A stretch of DNA of 64,000 nucleotides from Galbula dea (Eukaryota; Chordata; Aves; Piciformes; Galbulidae). The DNA lies in NCBI GenBank assembly GCA_013399015.1, contig VWZX01004666.1:3258156-3322155 (forward strand). Reading direction: 5' to 3'. This document shows positions 13,164 through 25,000 of this stretch, piece after piece. The translations under genes and the position numbers were made by a program. Position 1 is the stretch's first letter; every line of letters starts with the position of its first letter. The notes under the pieces were generated by a model. The model was not told the DNA's origin, did not search any database, and saw only the letters and a list, made by a program, of their open reading frames with translations.

Positions 13164-14107
13164 CTCAAAACAACAAAAAACATTTCGAGCTTCCAAACAC
13201 ATAATATATGAGGAAATCATGGCAAGAGCCCAGCAAGTGTTGCAGAGTAGTGTGAGAAGCCTGGATCCCATCTGACTATTTATGTCTTGAGGATAAATTT
13301 CTATCTGGAAGCATTTAATACATCTGTCTTACAAATGTCTTGCAATACTTATTTAATTTGCAGGCTGCTTCCAGCATAAAATCCCAGTGAGATTTAAATG
13401 GAAATTGCTGGTACCATCTGATAATGGTTTTTCTGGAGAGTGATGTGGGTCCCGTGCAGGGACTCCATTCCTCCAGGGTGCGAGCAAGCTGCTCTCACTG
13501 CTGGTTCTGTTACTCCCATCATACTTGCCAGCATGTGATGAAATACCATCACCAGAATGTGTGACTGGGATGTGGCTGTTCAGCTATTAGGACAATCTCT
13601 GTGGGGAAAGGAATAACTGTGTGAGTAGGTGGTGCCTCTACTCTGATGTTATTGAAAGACCAAGCTGTAGCTGTGAGAAAAACATGAGATCTTTTTAACC
13701 AGAGCAAAGACTTATCCTGTTGCACCCTGCATAGCCCCTCTAATGAGTTCTTGTTAAATTAGCTATCTGAAGGTCTGAATCAGGCAGCCCAAGGTCAGCT
13801 CATCATCTTTACAATTACCCTTTCTGCAGAAAGTAGGAAAGGATTAAAGAATGAGGTAACCTCTCTATATCTAGTCCTTGACTGTCTTTAATGCACTGAG
13901 TTATGCATCCCATGTGACCAAGTCTTTTTATTGCTACTATGTCTCTAATATCTAGGAGGTGGAAGGTAATTGGGAGAAGGTGCTCTTAGAAATTATATTC
14001 TGCTAAGGTCTGGTTCACTGTAGCACTGGAACACAGTTTTCCTGAAACATTTTTGCAAACTAAGCCCATTTCTGTCCAGTTCAAAAGCAGATCAGCCTTA
14101 GCAGACA

Positions 14108-14233
14108 TGGGATGCAGCATAAGGGATGCAGGAGGCAGGATACAGGATGTGAGATTTGGGATGAGGTATGCAAGATGAAGGATAATGCATGATGCAGGAT
14201 GCAGGATATACAATGTGGGATACAGGATGCAGG
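14108..14233. repeat. degenerate tandem repeat of GGATGCA/GGATACA units
   Basis: About ten variants of a 7-14 base unit built on GGATGCAG, GGATACAG and GGATATACA occur in direct orientation with irregular spacing. The opposite strand reads as an artificial ILHPASCI-type repeat frame. It looks like an old, decayed minisatellite. Confidence 0.7.
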
Positions 14234-17200
14234 CTGGCTGGCCTGGCATGAAGCACTGGCTTATGTGGTTCAGAGAGACCAGGATCTGGGCTGCCATGTG
14301 TGATGTTGTTTAGAAGAGAGTGACTCTACCTGTGGCCTTGGAGGGTGTTAGCGCCAAGGAGAGCCTTGTGTGCAGGCCTACTGTTGGGCTTGGTTATGTG
14401 ATTCTGCTCCCTTCCCATGCCAGGAAACCACAGGCACAATGCAGAGAGAAGGATGGAAAACTCCAGAACACCTTTCCTTTTCTTCTTCAGACATGGAAAG
14501 GCAGATTTTAAAAGAATCCTAAAAGTCACAAGGGGGACAGTGGCTGAGCAGGGTGAAGGCAGAAGCAGCCAGGCTGTGGGGTTTCAGGGCCAAGACCAAT
14601 AGCATATTGGACAACCCAGTTGGGAAGGCAGTAGCACAGCCTTTCCTCTACTCTCTGTTCAGTCTGCTCCCAAAACCCAGACCAAAGGCACCCTGCTGTA
14701 GCCTTACATGACATTAATTTCCTTCTTCAAACTGTTGGATTATCCTGCAAAAAATGGTCTTCTGCTCTTAAAGCTTCTGAAAGTGCAGATACCCCATGCA
14801 AGGTGTGTCGGGGCTTAAGAAACCTTAGGAAGTGCTTTATACTATGTAATCTGTATCCACCTAAATGCAATGTAGCAGCTGCTATTTATTTATGAGTACT
14901 GCTATGCCAACTTCCCCTAGTTAGATCTCCTTTTACCTTCTCCTTTCCAGTGGGTACACCATGATTTCAGCTTTGTGCTCTTGTTCATCAGCTGATCTTG
15001 CTCCACTCTTTCACATTTGTATGCCAAGGTTCACCCACTCGTTTTCCAGTGGTATTTTTTTCAAATCTTATCTTTAAAGAAAATTGCATCTAACACAGAC
15101 ACCTGTCACTTGCTTCTAGTGACTTCAGCTATTTTAATTAAAAATTCTCTCATTTTATGCTTTAGAATACTTAGGCAAAGTAGATTTTGGAGTGCATGTA
15201 GTTGCCTTTATACTCATACCACCAAACAGGGTTGGAGGACACTGTCTCATTTCAAACTAGTGAAAGGAGATGCAAGTGAAAAATTTTTTAGAATGGTTGC
15301 ATTTATGTATCCAAGTATGATGTTTGCTTTGATTACAACAGCAGGATATTATCGATGTTATTATCTTTGTCAGCCTTTACACCTATAAAATGCCTTTTGG
15401 AGAGATAGCTGCCTATCAGTCATCTCTACTCTTGTTTTTGTGCAATGGCTGGCTGTGCCTGTTTTTCTGCTTTGTGCTGCTGCTTATGGACCCACATCCC
15501 ACTCACTTCAGCATTTTTTCTCTTTATTGAGATAATTTCTATCCTAGTACCACCCTCCGGAAGGCTTGCAGCATCTCATAGTTTTATACCATTTCCCATT
15601 TTAATAAGCATCCTCTGTCTCCATGTCAGGGACATCTCTGATTTCAACTCGATAGCTGCACCTTGTGTCCAAAGAGGAGACAGGCAGCCGGAGCCTGCGG
15701 GTGTTTGCCCAAGCCGCCCTGGCTCTGTGGCTGCAGCTCCAGGGAGCATCCCCAGCAAAGCCACACTGCCCTACTGTCAGGCCGAGGTTCCTGCTTCTTT
15801 GAGAAGAGCTGGCTAAGGCTGAGAGAAACTGGATTAGATCAGAAGCAAAAATAAGTTGAACTCGGATTCAGTTTTCTTGGCATGAGAGGAAAGCCCATTG
15901 TTGAAGGGCAGGGAATAGAGACAAAAAAGCACATGGAAAAGCATATTTAGTAAGAAATCTTATTTTACTTTCTAGAGTCCTGATCTTTATGTATACAAAT
16001 GAGTGCAACGTCTAAGACTATGCTTTTTCAGCTACCATTTGACAAAGGCTGCCCTTGTACCTAAGCTTAAATGTATTCATTATGAGTTCAGATTTGCTCT
16101 TTCAATGGAATTCATTATAAACGAAGTATGATCATAATTAAGATTATAATATGGGGTTCAACAAGTTTCTGATGTTTTCTTCAGAAAATATTATTCTTCA
16201 AGAGGGGCTTGAAAACAAGAAGTTTGAAAAAAGAAATGGCATTTTGCATCTCTTCTGCTTTTATGCCCAGAAGATAATAAAGTTAGATTGAAATCTGGCC
16301 TGTTGCTTGTTTTTTCATTTGCTTTTTTCCCCCAGAGAGTATGATGTATAAAATAATATGCTATATTCTGAAATCCCTGCCTACCTCGCCCGATCAGCTA
16401 AAGGAAGTGGGATAACCCCCACGAATCAGGCTAGCCCTTGAGCTTCTCCACTTTCCCAGGCTCCATTTGTGGTCTTCCATGAGAAGCCACTGTAAGCTTT
16501 ATTTTTAAAATTATTATTTATTTGCTGTTACTTATTTGTTACTGCTTTTACCTTTTTTTTTTAACTTATCAATTCGTAACAGAGAATTCCAAGTCTTCTG
16601 CCTGCAGACCGTTTCCAATCAGCCTTCCAAACCCTCTCCAGCAGCATCTCAATAAGCAGGGTAGACTCATGAAGGTGGGACTCACGAAGGAGGAGCAAGG
16701 GTGGGCTCTCCAGAACTGCCAGTGGCTCCTGGTGCTGAAGATGCATGAACTGCCTGGTCCTGCAGGTGCTCTCTGGCTGCTTTCTCAAGCTGATGATAAC
16801 AGCAAAAGGTTGTCCTCTTACCTAGTTGGACTGTGCTCTGCGCAGTTCTGCACACCATACATAGGTGCTGAATCCAGATACCTGGTGCCACTAAGCCTTT
16901 CTTTAGCTTTAAGTGCTCTCTCCTTTGCAAAATCTAAGTGTGAATTTTAAATTGCACTGGTGGAATGTCTGCATGTTTCAGTGGCCCTGCAAAAAGTTCC
17001 TGGAGGTACATTTTCTGTGTGTATAAGGAGCAAAGGAGTTTCTGGTGGGTCACAGCCCAAGGTCAACTTCATTGGCTGCCGGTTTTGTTTATTAATTTTC
17101 TGGCTGTAGTGGTCTGATCACAAACTGCTTCAGAAGTCTGTCAGCACAGGAGGAGAGGGGAAAGGGGCTTGATCAATAACTTGTCTTTCTTGGAGGTTCT

Positions 17201-17701
17201 GTACTGTCTCAGCTGACTGGGTGGCAATCTTTATCTCAGGTCTCACTTGAAATTTTAAGTTCAGTGGTTACAATCCATTAAAGGCAAGAAAAGGAATGGC
17301 AGGTGCAAGGGTGTGCAACCTTGTTCCATCTTCCTGCTATTAGATCAGAGGTCTTCTGCTTAGTGCACTGTGGCCTTCTTGGCACAGGGCCACCTGCCTT
17401 GATATAAACAATGCTTTCCTCAGCACTCACGAGTTTTACTGCTGTCAGTTGTGTCCTTGGTCATTGATATGGGCCATTTTTGCAATTTTTGCTTCATGTT
17501 ATTCCTTTTAGTGCTTTTCATACTCAGGCATTTTCATCCATGCTTCATGCACAGAATTCCTGCTGCTGCTGTGACCAGTCTCTGCATGGCTCTGCTATGC
17601 AGAGCTCCACCATGCTGTTCAGCGTACAAGGACAATCGTGGGTTTGCATGGGAATATTGACATCAACCCTGATACATAGCTCCTCAGCTGCTGTAGCTGA
17701 A

Positions 17702-18493
17702 TGTCTTGGTTTGGGTTAGAACAGAACTTATTCTGTTCAGTGATTTTACTTTTTAGCTAAAACTCCTTTAAGTAACTGCACTTTCTGAAACTAACAGCAT
17801 GTTTTCACAGACACTGCCAGCTTCTAGCAGTGATAAGACCTAATGTTTAGATTTACTACCAGGGATTGGTATGCAAAGCAAGGTCCCTGCTAAATCTTGT
17901 GTCTCACATTGGGAGGTGCAGAATAAATACTGCACCTACAGGGAGGATCAGAAGAGTCAGGCAACCCTAAATTGACCAAATATGTATTTCATTCCATACA
18001 CGTCATATCTGATATAAAACTGAGGGTCAGTTCCTTCTTCTTCCTCCTCTTCTTCCTCCTCTTCTTCTCTTGCTCTTCAATGGCCATCATCTGAAGAGAA
18101 CTCTCTTTGTTCTGTTCTGCCCTCGATCCTGATCCGTAAGTTCCTGCATCCAGCACCAGGATCCAGCCCCTGAGCCTGGATGGTGTCTGCTGCTGAGGCC
18201 TTCTGCCACAATATCAGTGGTGACGTACCCCTTTCTTACTATTGGAATTCCCCCCTGGAAGCTTTAAATGAAGACTGTACATTGGATCCCTGTGAAGGGA
18301 TTGCCTATGAAAGGAGATGCTGCGTTGGCTGTGGCTTGACACTCATGGGCATGGGCCTGCCTGGACACCCTTTGGGTTGTCTCCTGCTGCTTACAGGTTT
18401 CCTCTCCATCTCCATTTCTAGAGAGTTTTTTCAGTATATTTGTGATGAAGCAGTCAAGCATCAGCAATAAAACCTGAAGCAGCTGCTGTTACA
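17702..18493 (+). mobile_element. solo LTR of an avian endogenous retrovirus
   Basis: The 792-base element begins TGTCTTGG and ends TGTTACA, giving the TGT...ACA inverted ends of an LTR. Inside are a TATAAAA box (18013-18019), a pyrimidine-rich CTTCTTCCTCC tract just after it and AATAAA near the 3' end (18466-18471). No gag, pol or env sequence flanks it, so it is a solo LTR. I see no target-site duplication, which means either that it has decayed or that my ends are a few bases off. The style resembles passerine ERV LTRs; the family is not assigned. Confidence 0.75.
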
Positions 18494-18507
18494 GGAATAA
18501 TCACTGG

Positions 18508-18513
18508 TTTATT
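18508..18513 (-). promoter_or_regulatory. candidate polyadenylation signal of CYP4 copy B
   Basis: Minus-strand AATAAA about 560 bases downstream of the copy B stop codon, and only 15 bases outside the solo LTR. It would give a 3' UTR of about 0.56 kb. The 18514-19069 stretch contains no exon and is best read as this 3' UTR. Confidence 0.45.
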
Positions 18514-19069
18514 AACAGAAAAATTACAGACTACTTTGTAGTTTAGGCAGCATTTCAGAGTCCAAACTGTAATCAGTGCTTTCAACAAAACAGAGACACA
18601 TTGGGTGTAAGAAGAGGTCTGCCACAGGCTGTCCCTGTTGCAGGAGGGGACGGGTGACCTATAGGCACTGTGGAAGGTGCTGATGACAGGGCAGGGCTGG
18701 GAATGCTCAGAGATTTGGCCAGGACGTGAGTGTGAAGGCAGGATTTGGTAAGGAGGAAGCTGGTGAGACCTGCAGATGTTCTCAGGCCAGCCTAACCCTT
18801 ACAGCAGGGCAAGGGTATAGCCAGTAAAGAGGCGTGGCCATGCCCAGCTGCTCTGAGATCGATGCTCATAGAGCAGATGGCAATGGGTCTGTGTGATGCC
18901 ATCCAGGCTACCTGGGCCCAGGCTGAAAAGGGCTTCCAGCTGGTGGAAGAAGCACAGAAATCAGGAATCCTCATCCCCAAATTCTTCCCTGAACCTTTTG
19001 CCCCAGAGATATACTGTCCTGTCATCTGCTTGGTCCCTCCCTCTGGCAAAGGCAGGATGTTTTCCAGCA

Positions 19070-22000
19070 TCAGTGGATTTTCTTTAGATACAGATGAATC
19101 CCATTCTTGGAGCGAAGGATGATCCGAGGTATTCTGCAGGGAGGCTTGTCGGGGTCAGGCGAGAGCTCAAAGCGGAGAAGGGTCAGGGCCAGAGCCACCT
19201 TCATCTCATTCATGGCAAACTGCTGCCCGATGCAGTTCCTGGGGAAAAACAGAACAGCTCAGCCACCTGATCTCACTGCTGGGCACAGCAAACCCCCATG
19301 GCTGGACCCAGCCCTATCACACCAACACACAACCCTTCCCCTTCACAGCTCTGAGGGTCTTAGGAGTGTTTTAGGTGGCAAAAGCAGGGGCGTGGACTGA
19401 GCGTTGGAAATCTAGGGGAGCATGTGTTCAATGAGTATGGAGAGGGAGGGGAAATGGGGAAGCCGAAGGAGAGGCCAGCAGAGCCAAGGGAGTGGGTCTC
19501 CAAGCAGGACGGTCTGCAACACATTTGCCTCAGCTGGGTGAGCACAGGGTGAAGAGAAGGACTGGGACCAGGGGAGAAGCAGGAATCGAAATGTAGGGAA
19601 GTGGGACGGGGTATGACCCCATGCATCAGGGAGAGGAGAGCAGATGAGCCCAGGATGCTGCAGGCTCCCTGCATGATGCCAGCAGGATGCTCCAAAGCTT
19701 TGGAACTCAAGTTCTCTGTCCCTAGAAGCCTGGCAATGTTGCCTTCCCATTTTGCCTGATGGTATCAGAACCTCTCAGTGGCATCAACACTTGCTATGTG
19801 CTCATGATCTGTTTAATGCTGCAGGGCCAGGGCTTCAGGGTGCTGTCTCTAAAAGCACTCGGTGTTTCCCCAGTGATAGCAACCTTAACAGCAGCACGCA
19901 CTTCTGGGGCTGAGCAGTTTCTAGGGACATGTATTTTCTCCCTCACTACTCCTTCAGCATTCAGTACACTTTACCTCATTCCAGCAGAAAAAGGCAGGAA
20001 GGCATGAGAGTGTCTGCCAGAGAGGTTCTCTGGGGAAAACCGCCAAGGGTCAAACACCTAGAAATGACGAATATGAATGAAGAAAAAGTGATTATTTAAG
20101 GAACACAGTGCTGACCAGTATCTTCAGAAACTTATGACACCTCATAATTTCTAAATAACCTCATTGGAGAGAGAATTCATTCTGAGATGCATACACCAGA
20201 CTCCCCTTGCTTTCCACTGAAATTCTAACAGGAATCACACTCAGACAACAGTGTTAGGATTGGGTGCTTCCCAAACATTCAGAGCACTTTGTCTGAATGT
20301 TTGGGAAGCACCCAACCCTGACACTGTTGTCTGACCACCCTGTCTGACCACCCTGACCACCTAGCTGAGACTAACGCAAGGTGGTTGCTTCTTAGTGTGA
20401 TTCCTGTTGGTGGGAGCGAGTGGGGGCTCTGATCCCCTGCTAACAGGTGAAGGGGACATTGGAAGAGGCATAGCATAAATGCAGAAAATTATTAGAAGGG
20501 CAAAAGAAAACTCACCAAAGGGTCTTTCCATACTGCAGGGTTTCTGTGAATGAGATAAATGCTTATCGCAGCGATGCTGCCTGTAAAGCAATTGAGGAGG
20601 AGAAAAGGGATCAGTAACAAAGAAACTAAAGGGAAGGTTGCAGCATGCTCACACAAAGGTCTGTCTAAATCATCATGATCTTACCTGTCAACTGGAAATC
20701 AATGAGGGTTCTGTCATTTGTTTCAGAGGAAACTAAACATTTACCATTTGTTCAGCAGGCAAAGGTGGAAATGAGGAAGGCACTGGCACTGTAGGCATGT
20801 CATGTCCCCCTCAACACTGTCAGTTTCTGTGCCAAATCAGAGAAGCAATGGCACAGCACAGAGCAATTCCCATGCCACAAGCTCGAATGAGACCAGTCCC
20901 TGTCTCTCTGTGCCTGCGGTTTTCCAAAATGTGTGAATCATGAACCTGTACTTGGTCAGGATGACAAGAGGCTTTTGGCACAGGCACAGCTTCCCTATGC
21001 AGGTGGAGGCAGGAGGGATGTCACAGGGATGCCACCATCCAGCCCACACATTCATCTATCAACAGGATGCTAATATCTGCATGGTCCTCTCTGATCATCT
21101 GTGCCAGCAAGGAGCATGTCACAGAGTCAGGGCTGTCACCTTTGCTCTGCAGCAGGCAGTGAGAGGTCCCAGAGCACAATTCTGTGAAGTGAGAATGGGA
21201 TTTACAGACCTTCTGGCAAGGTGCGTCCATCAGGGAAGGTGATTGGTTTGGTGAGCTGTCGGGACACACCAGGCACTGGTGGGTAAAGGCGAAGGCTCTC
21301 TCTGATGCACATGGTGCAGTAAGTCATCTTGCCCAGGTCCTCCCTGCCAGGACAAAGGCAGGCTGAGCCCATGCTCCACCCGCCACCCTGCAATAGAAGA
21401 CCCCTTACCCCACGGCCATCAGCAAACTGGGCAGACCCCCTTCTACCTCGGCCAGACCTCCATATACCTTGATGTGGTATATGGAGGTACCTACAACATC
21501 CAGCCATGGGTTACTGCAAGCTGGGGACCCCACAACACCTCCGAACAACCTTAACAACTTCTGAACAAGATCAAGTGCATAGTGACAGCAAAAGGTGAAA
21601 AGCCGTGACTACAATGTCTTGCTATGAGGAAACAGGAGAGAGCAAAGGGCAACATTGGGCAACCAGGGCAACCAGGTCTTGGCAGAGCATTGAGCATGTC
21701 CCTCATGGTCTGGGTTTGTTATGTCTTGTGTCTGCCCTGGCAATAGGAGCCCTGTAGCCCTGGAGAGCAGGAAGGAAGATTTAGATGAAGGATTCAGTAT
21801 CTGCTTCATCTTAATGAAGTCCCTGTGCACACAGCAACCTTCCAAAAAAGTTATTTAGCACCTCAGCTTCCAAACCTTGAAGACATTGCTCACTTAGAAA
21901 TACTGGTGATGGGGAAAAAAAATTATCAGCTGAGGAAATGCGCAACCTTACCACTGAATTGTCTTCCGGTCCCCCAGGATCCCTTTTATCTCCTCCCGGC

Positions 22001-25000
22001 ACCGTTCCTGGTGTTCTGGGTGTGAGGCCAGGCAGTAAAAGAGCCAGGAGATCCCACTGGCTGTTGTGTCATGGCCCTCAAACATGAACGTGTCCACCTC
22101 AGCACGGAGGTCCTCATCGGACAGTCCACCTCCATTCTCATCCTAACAGACCACAGACACTTTCAGTGGCATATATATAGATTTAGATATAAAACGTGTT
22201 TATTATAGTGGCCCATATACATACATATATATATATAAAAAATATATGTCTCAAAAGTGGACATTATATTTCTTCAGCTATTGCAAAGGGTGGTGGTGAT
22301 GCCCCTGGAATATGTATAAACAAAATCAGTCTTTGTTTAGACTGAATTTAGGCCCCTTTTCCTTTACTTACTAATCCCTTTATCCCCCTCAGCAAGACAA
22401 TGAAATTCTTCTGTGTATTGTATTCCCCAACAGAGGCTACCAATCTCACTCCTCACCACTCACTTTGGCACACAGTAGAATGTCCAGGAAGTCCAAATGT
22501 CTCTTCTTCTGGATCTTTTCAAATTCCCGTTCATCTTTAAGGGATATCTTTCGCTCACGGATCACCTTGTCTGGGGAAGAAAGAGTTCAAGATTCAGCAG
22601 GGGCAGGAAATGCTGAGCTGCAAAATTTTCCTGTCAATGCAAAGGTCACTCAAGGGGAGTGACCACCTCTCAGTTCAGGATGCATTTGACATGTGGTTCT
22701 GCAATCCAGGCAGTTTGGCTTTTTCAGCAGCATGGCAACTAATGCCATGCACATTGCCATCCTTTTCTTCAAACTGCTTTGTCCACTAAGCACTCCTCAA
22801 TCTACTTTGCCCACCCCTCCTGCATAAAAATCATGCCAGGACTGAAAAGGAAAAAATCATCTCTTGCGTTGATGTTGCCTGCAGTGTCCATCCCTTGTCT
22901 CACCAGTCTCTGGTCATTTAACAGGAGCATTCCCAGAGGGGAATTAATCCTTTAGTCCAGTTTAATAATCCAGGAGTTGTGAGACCCCCTTGCTTCATGA
23001 CTATATCAACCCACTAACTGCAGGCTAATGCTCTGCTTGGAACCAAGCTCTGAACCTCTGTGGAGAATCAGTGCATGGGCAAGAGGTAACTCAACTGCTG
23101 CTTGTCAGCCATCACCCAACCTGCTTGCAAGCTTTGAGAGTAGATAAAGGCAGAGAATACCTGTGTGGTCATGAGCAAGCTGGCAGACCTTCCTGAATCG
23201 ATATCCATGGGGGCTAAGCCAGTAAATGATGTCATTGTGGTAGGGGAAGATGCGGAGGCGCTGGTGCACCATGTAGCACAGGTCATAGACAGCCTGTATG
23301 TAAGTGTTTTTCCTGTGGAGAGGGGAATGGTGGAAGTTTGTAAATTTGGCAGCACCATGACAAGCAATTTGCCCTCTTCCCTTTGGAGCTGCAAACTTTC
23401 TCCCAGAGTTCAGGGCAACTAGCACTAACCTGTTGGTCTGGCAGTTGCTGTGATAACTGAAGGCACATTTCAAGATGCTATCAAGAGTCATCAAGCTGAC
23501 ATGCTCAAAGAGCTCCACTGGTTTCCCATCTGTGATCAGCTGTTCCCATTTATCCTAAGGTGCAAAGGAGACAGAAATGAGAAAGCAAGGGGTTCTGCAT
23601 GAGCTGCATTCAGCTTCTGGTTAATGACTGCTCATCTAGGGACACATCCCTGAGAAATAGGAAAAAGAAGAGGATCTCTTAGTTGCTGCCAAAATCCCAG
23701 TGAAGGAGGATGATTAATACAAGATTTCCCTCAGGCAGATGCTACTCTTGAATCCTGGCAGTGGTGAGCCCTGGTACACCCAACTCTGGGGCAAAGGCAC
23801 CTAGGAGAAGCCCAGGATAGCTGCATTGTTGGGTGAGGAGGTATGTTATCTAAGTATTTCTTAGGGTGCAGTGTGTTTCCTGCACAAAAGCAGCATATGT
23901 TGGCATGGGGTTTTACCAAATCTGTGTTTGCTGTCTCTTTCTCACAAGCACATATGATTTTGGTGACTAAGATGCAAACTTCCATCTTACAATCTCTCTC
24001 CCACTTTGTTTTTCCAGCACACAATATAGGAGCTCTTGCTCAGCTCTTCCCTTAAAGGATCCCTAGCGAAACTATAAATAGTGTCTCTCTTGCCTAAAAG
24101 ACATGAGATGATGTAGAATGAGGTCCCTTTGTGGCTGTAAACAAGCAGTGGACTCAAAAGTTGAGAAAGGGAGGAGCACAGTCACACCTGAGCTCCCACA
24201 GCATGAAACCAGGCTAGGGAACAGGGTCTATATGGACAGACTTCTGTCTTTAGCACATACAATGATTGCCACCTGGTGGCATGGCCTCCCACAATAGGCA
24301 CTTTGCACTGTCTGCAAGGAACAATAAACAGCCAGGCACTAGTGTGCATTGCAAAAGCTTTCCCGGTTCTCCAGCCCCTGGCTCCATGCTGCATCCTGGG
24401 CTGGAGCGGGGAAGGACCACCAGAATCCACGTAGAGCTGCACAGGAGGTTGGATGAAGGGAGACAAAGGAGAATGAATAGATCTGGCACCCAAGCTCCTG
24501 CTGGTCCATGTACACAGAGGCTGGTGCCCCTCACCTGTAATTCACACTGGTTTTCATCATACCCAGCACTGATGGATGAAAGGACAATGCAGTTTCACTG
24601 TGTATTAGGTATGGCAGGGACTGCAATCCAGTCATGGGTGTGTTGACAGCAAACAGAAACATAGAACTGTTATGGTTGGAAAAGACCTCTGAGATCATTG
24701 AGTCCAACTGATGATACCTTTTAACCTTAGGTCACAGTATAGCTCTGCTCCAACCTTTATGTACTTCAATTCTTCATTTTCAAAAACACATTATAAGATG
24801 TTGCAGTTGGGATTGAGATTATGTGCAGTTTGGGAACAGCATAACATTAATCCTGAAATCTTAGCCACAGTGCCCAAAGCAGTACCAGAGACATAGTCCC
24901 CATGGGGGAGGCTCAACCTGCTTGTACCTTGCAACCCATGGGCAAGTATTTGAGGTGGCTCAGAAACCTTGATCACTACAGCCTGTCCTTACAAGTACCA

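Larger units (their letters stand above)
9267..17701. other. intergenic region between the two CYP4 genes
   Basis: No exon-like frame with splice sites was recognised on either strand, and I see no remnant of a third P450. The recognisable content is a hairpin near 9.63 kb, a degenerate duplicated repeat at 9.68-9.90 kb, a CR1 tail at 12.06 kb, an A/C-rich tract at 13.07 kb and a degenerate GGATGCA-type tandem repeat at 14.1 kb. The rest is unassigned non-coding sequence. Confidence 0.6.

Noticed and set aside
12952..13275. Cys/Phe/Trp-rich minus-strand frames resembling membrane peptides
   Set aside because: They arise from the A/C-rich low-complexity tract at 13.07-13.16 kb.
18180..18470. 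96-codon frame with hydrophobic segments in the LTR
   Set aside because: It lies within the 3' half of the solo LTR and overlaps its pyrimidine-rich and polyadenylation regions; LTRs of this type are non-coding.
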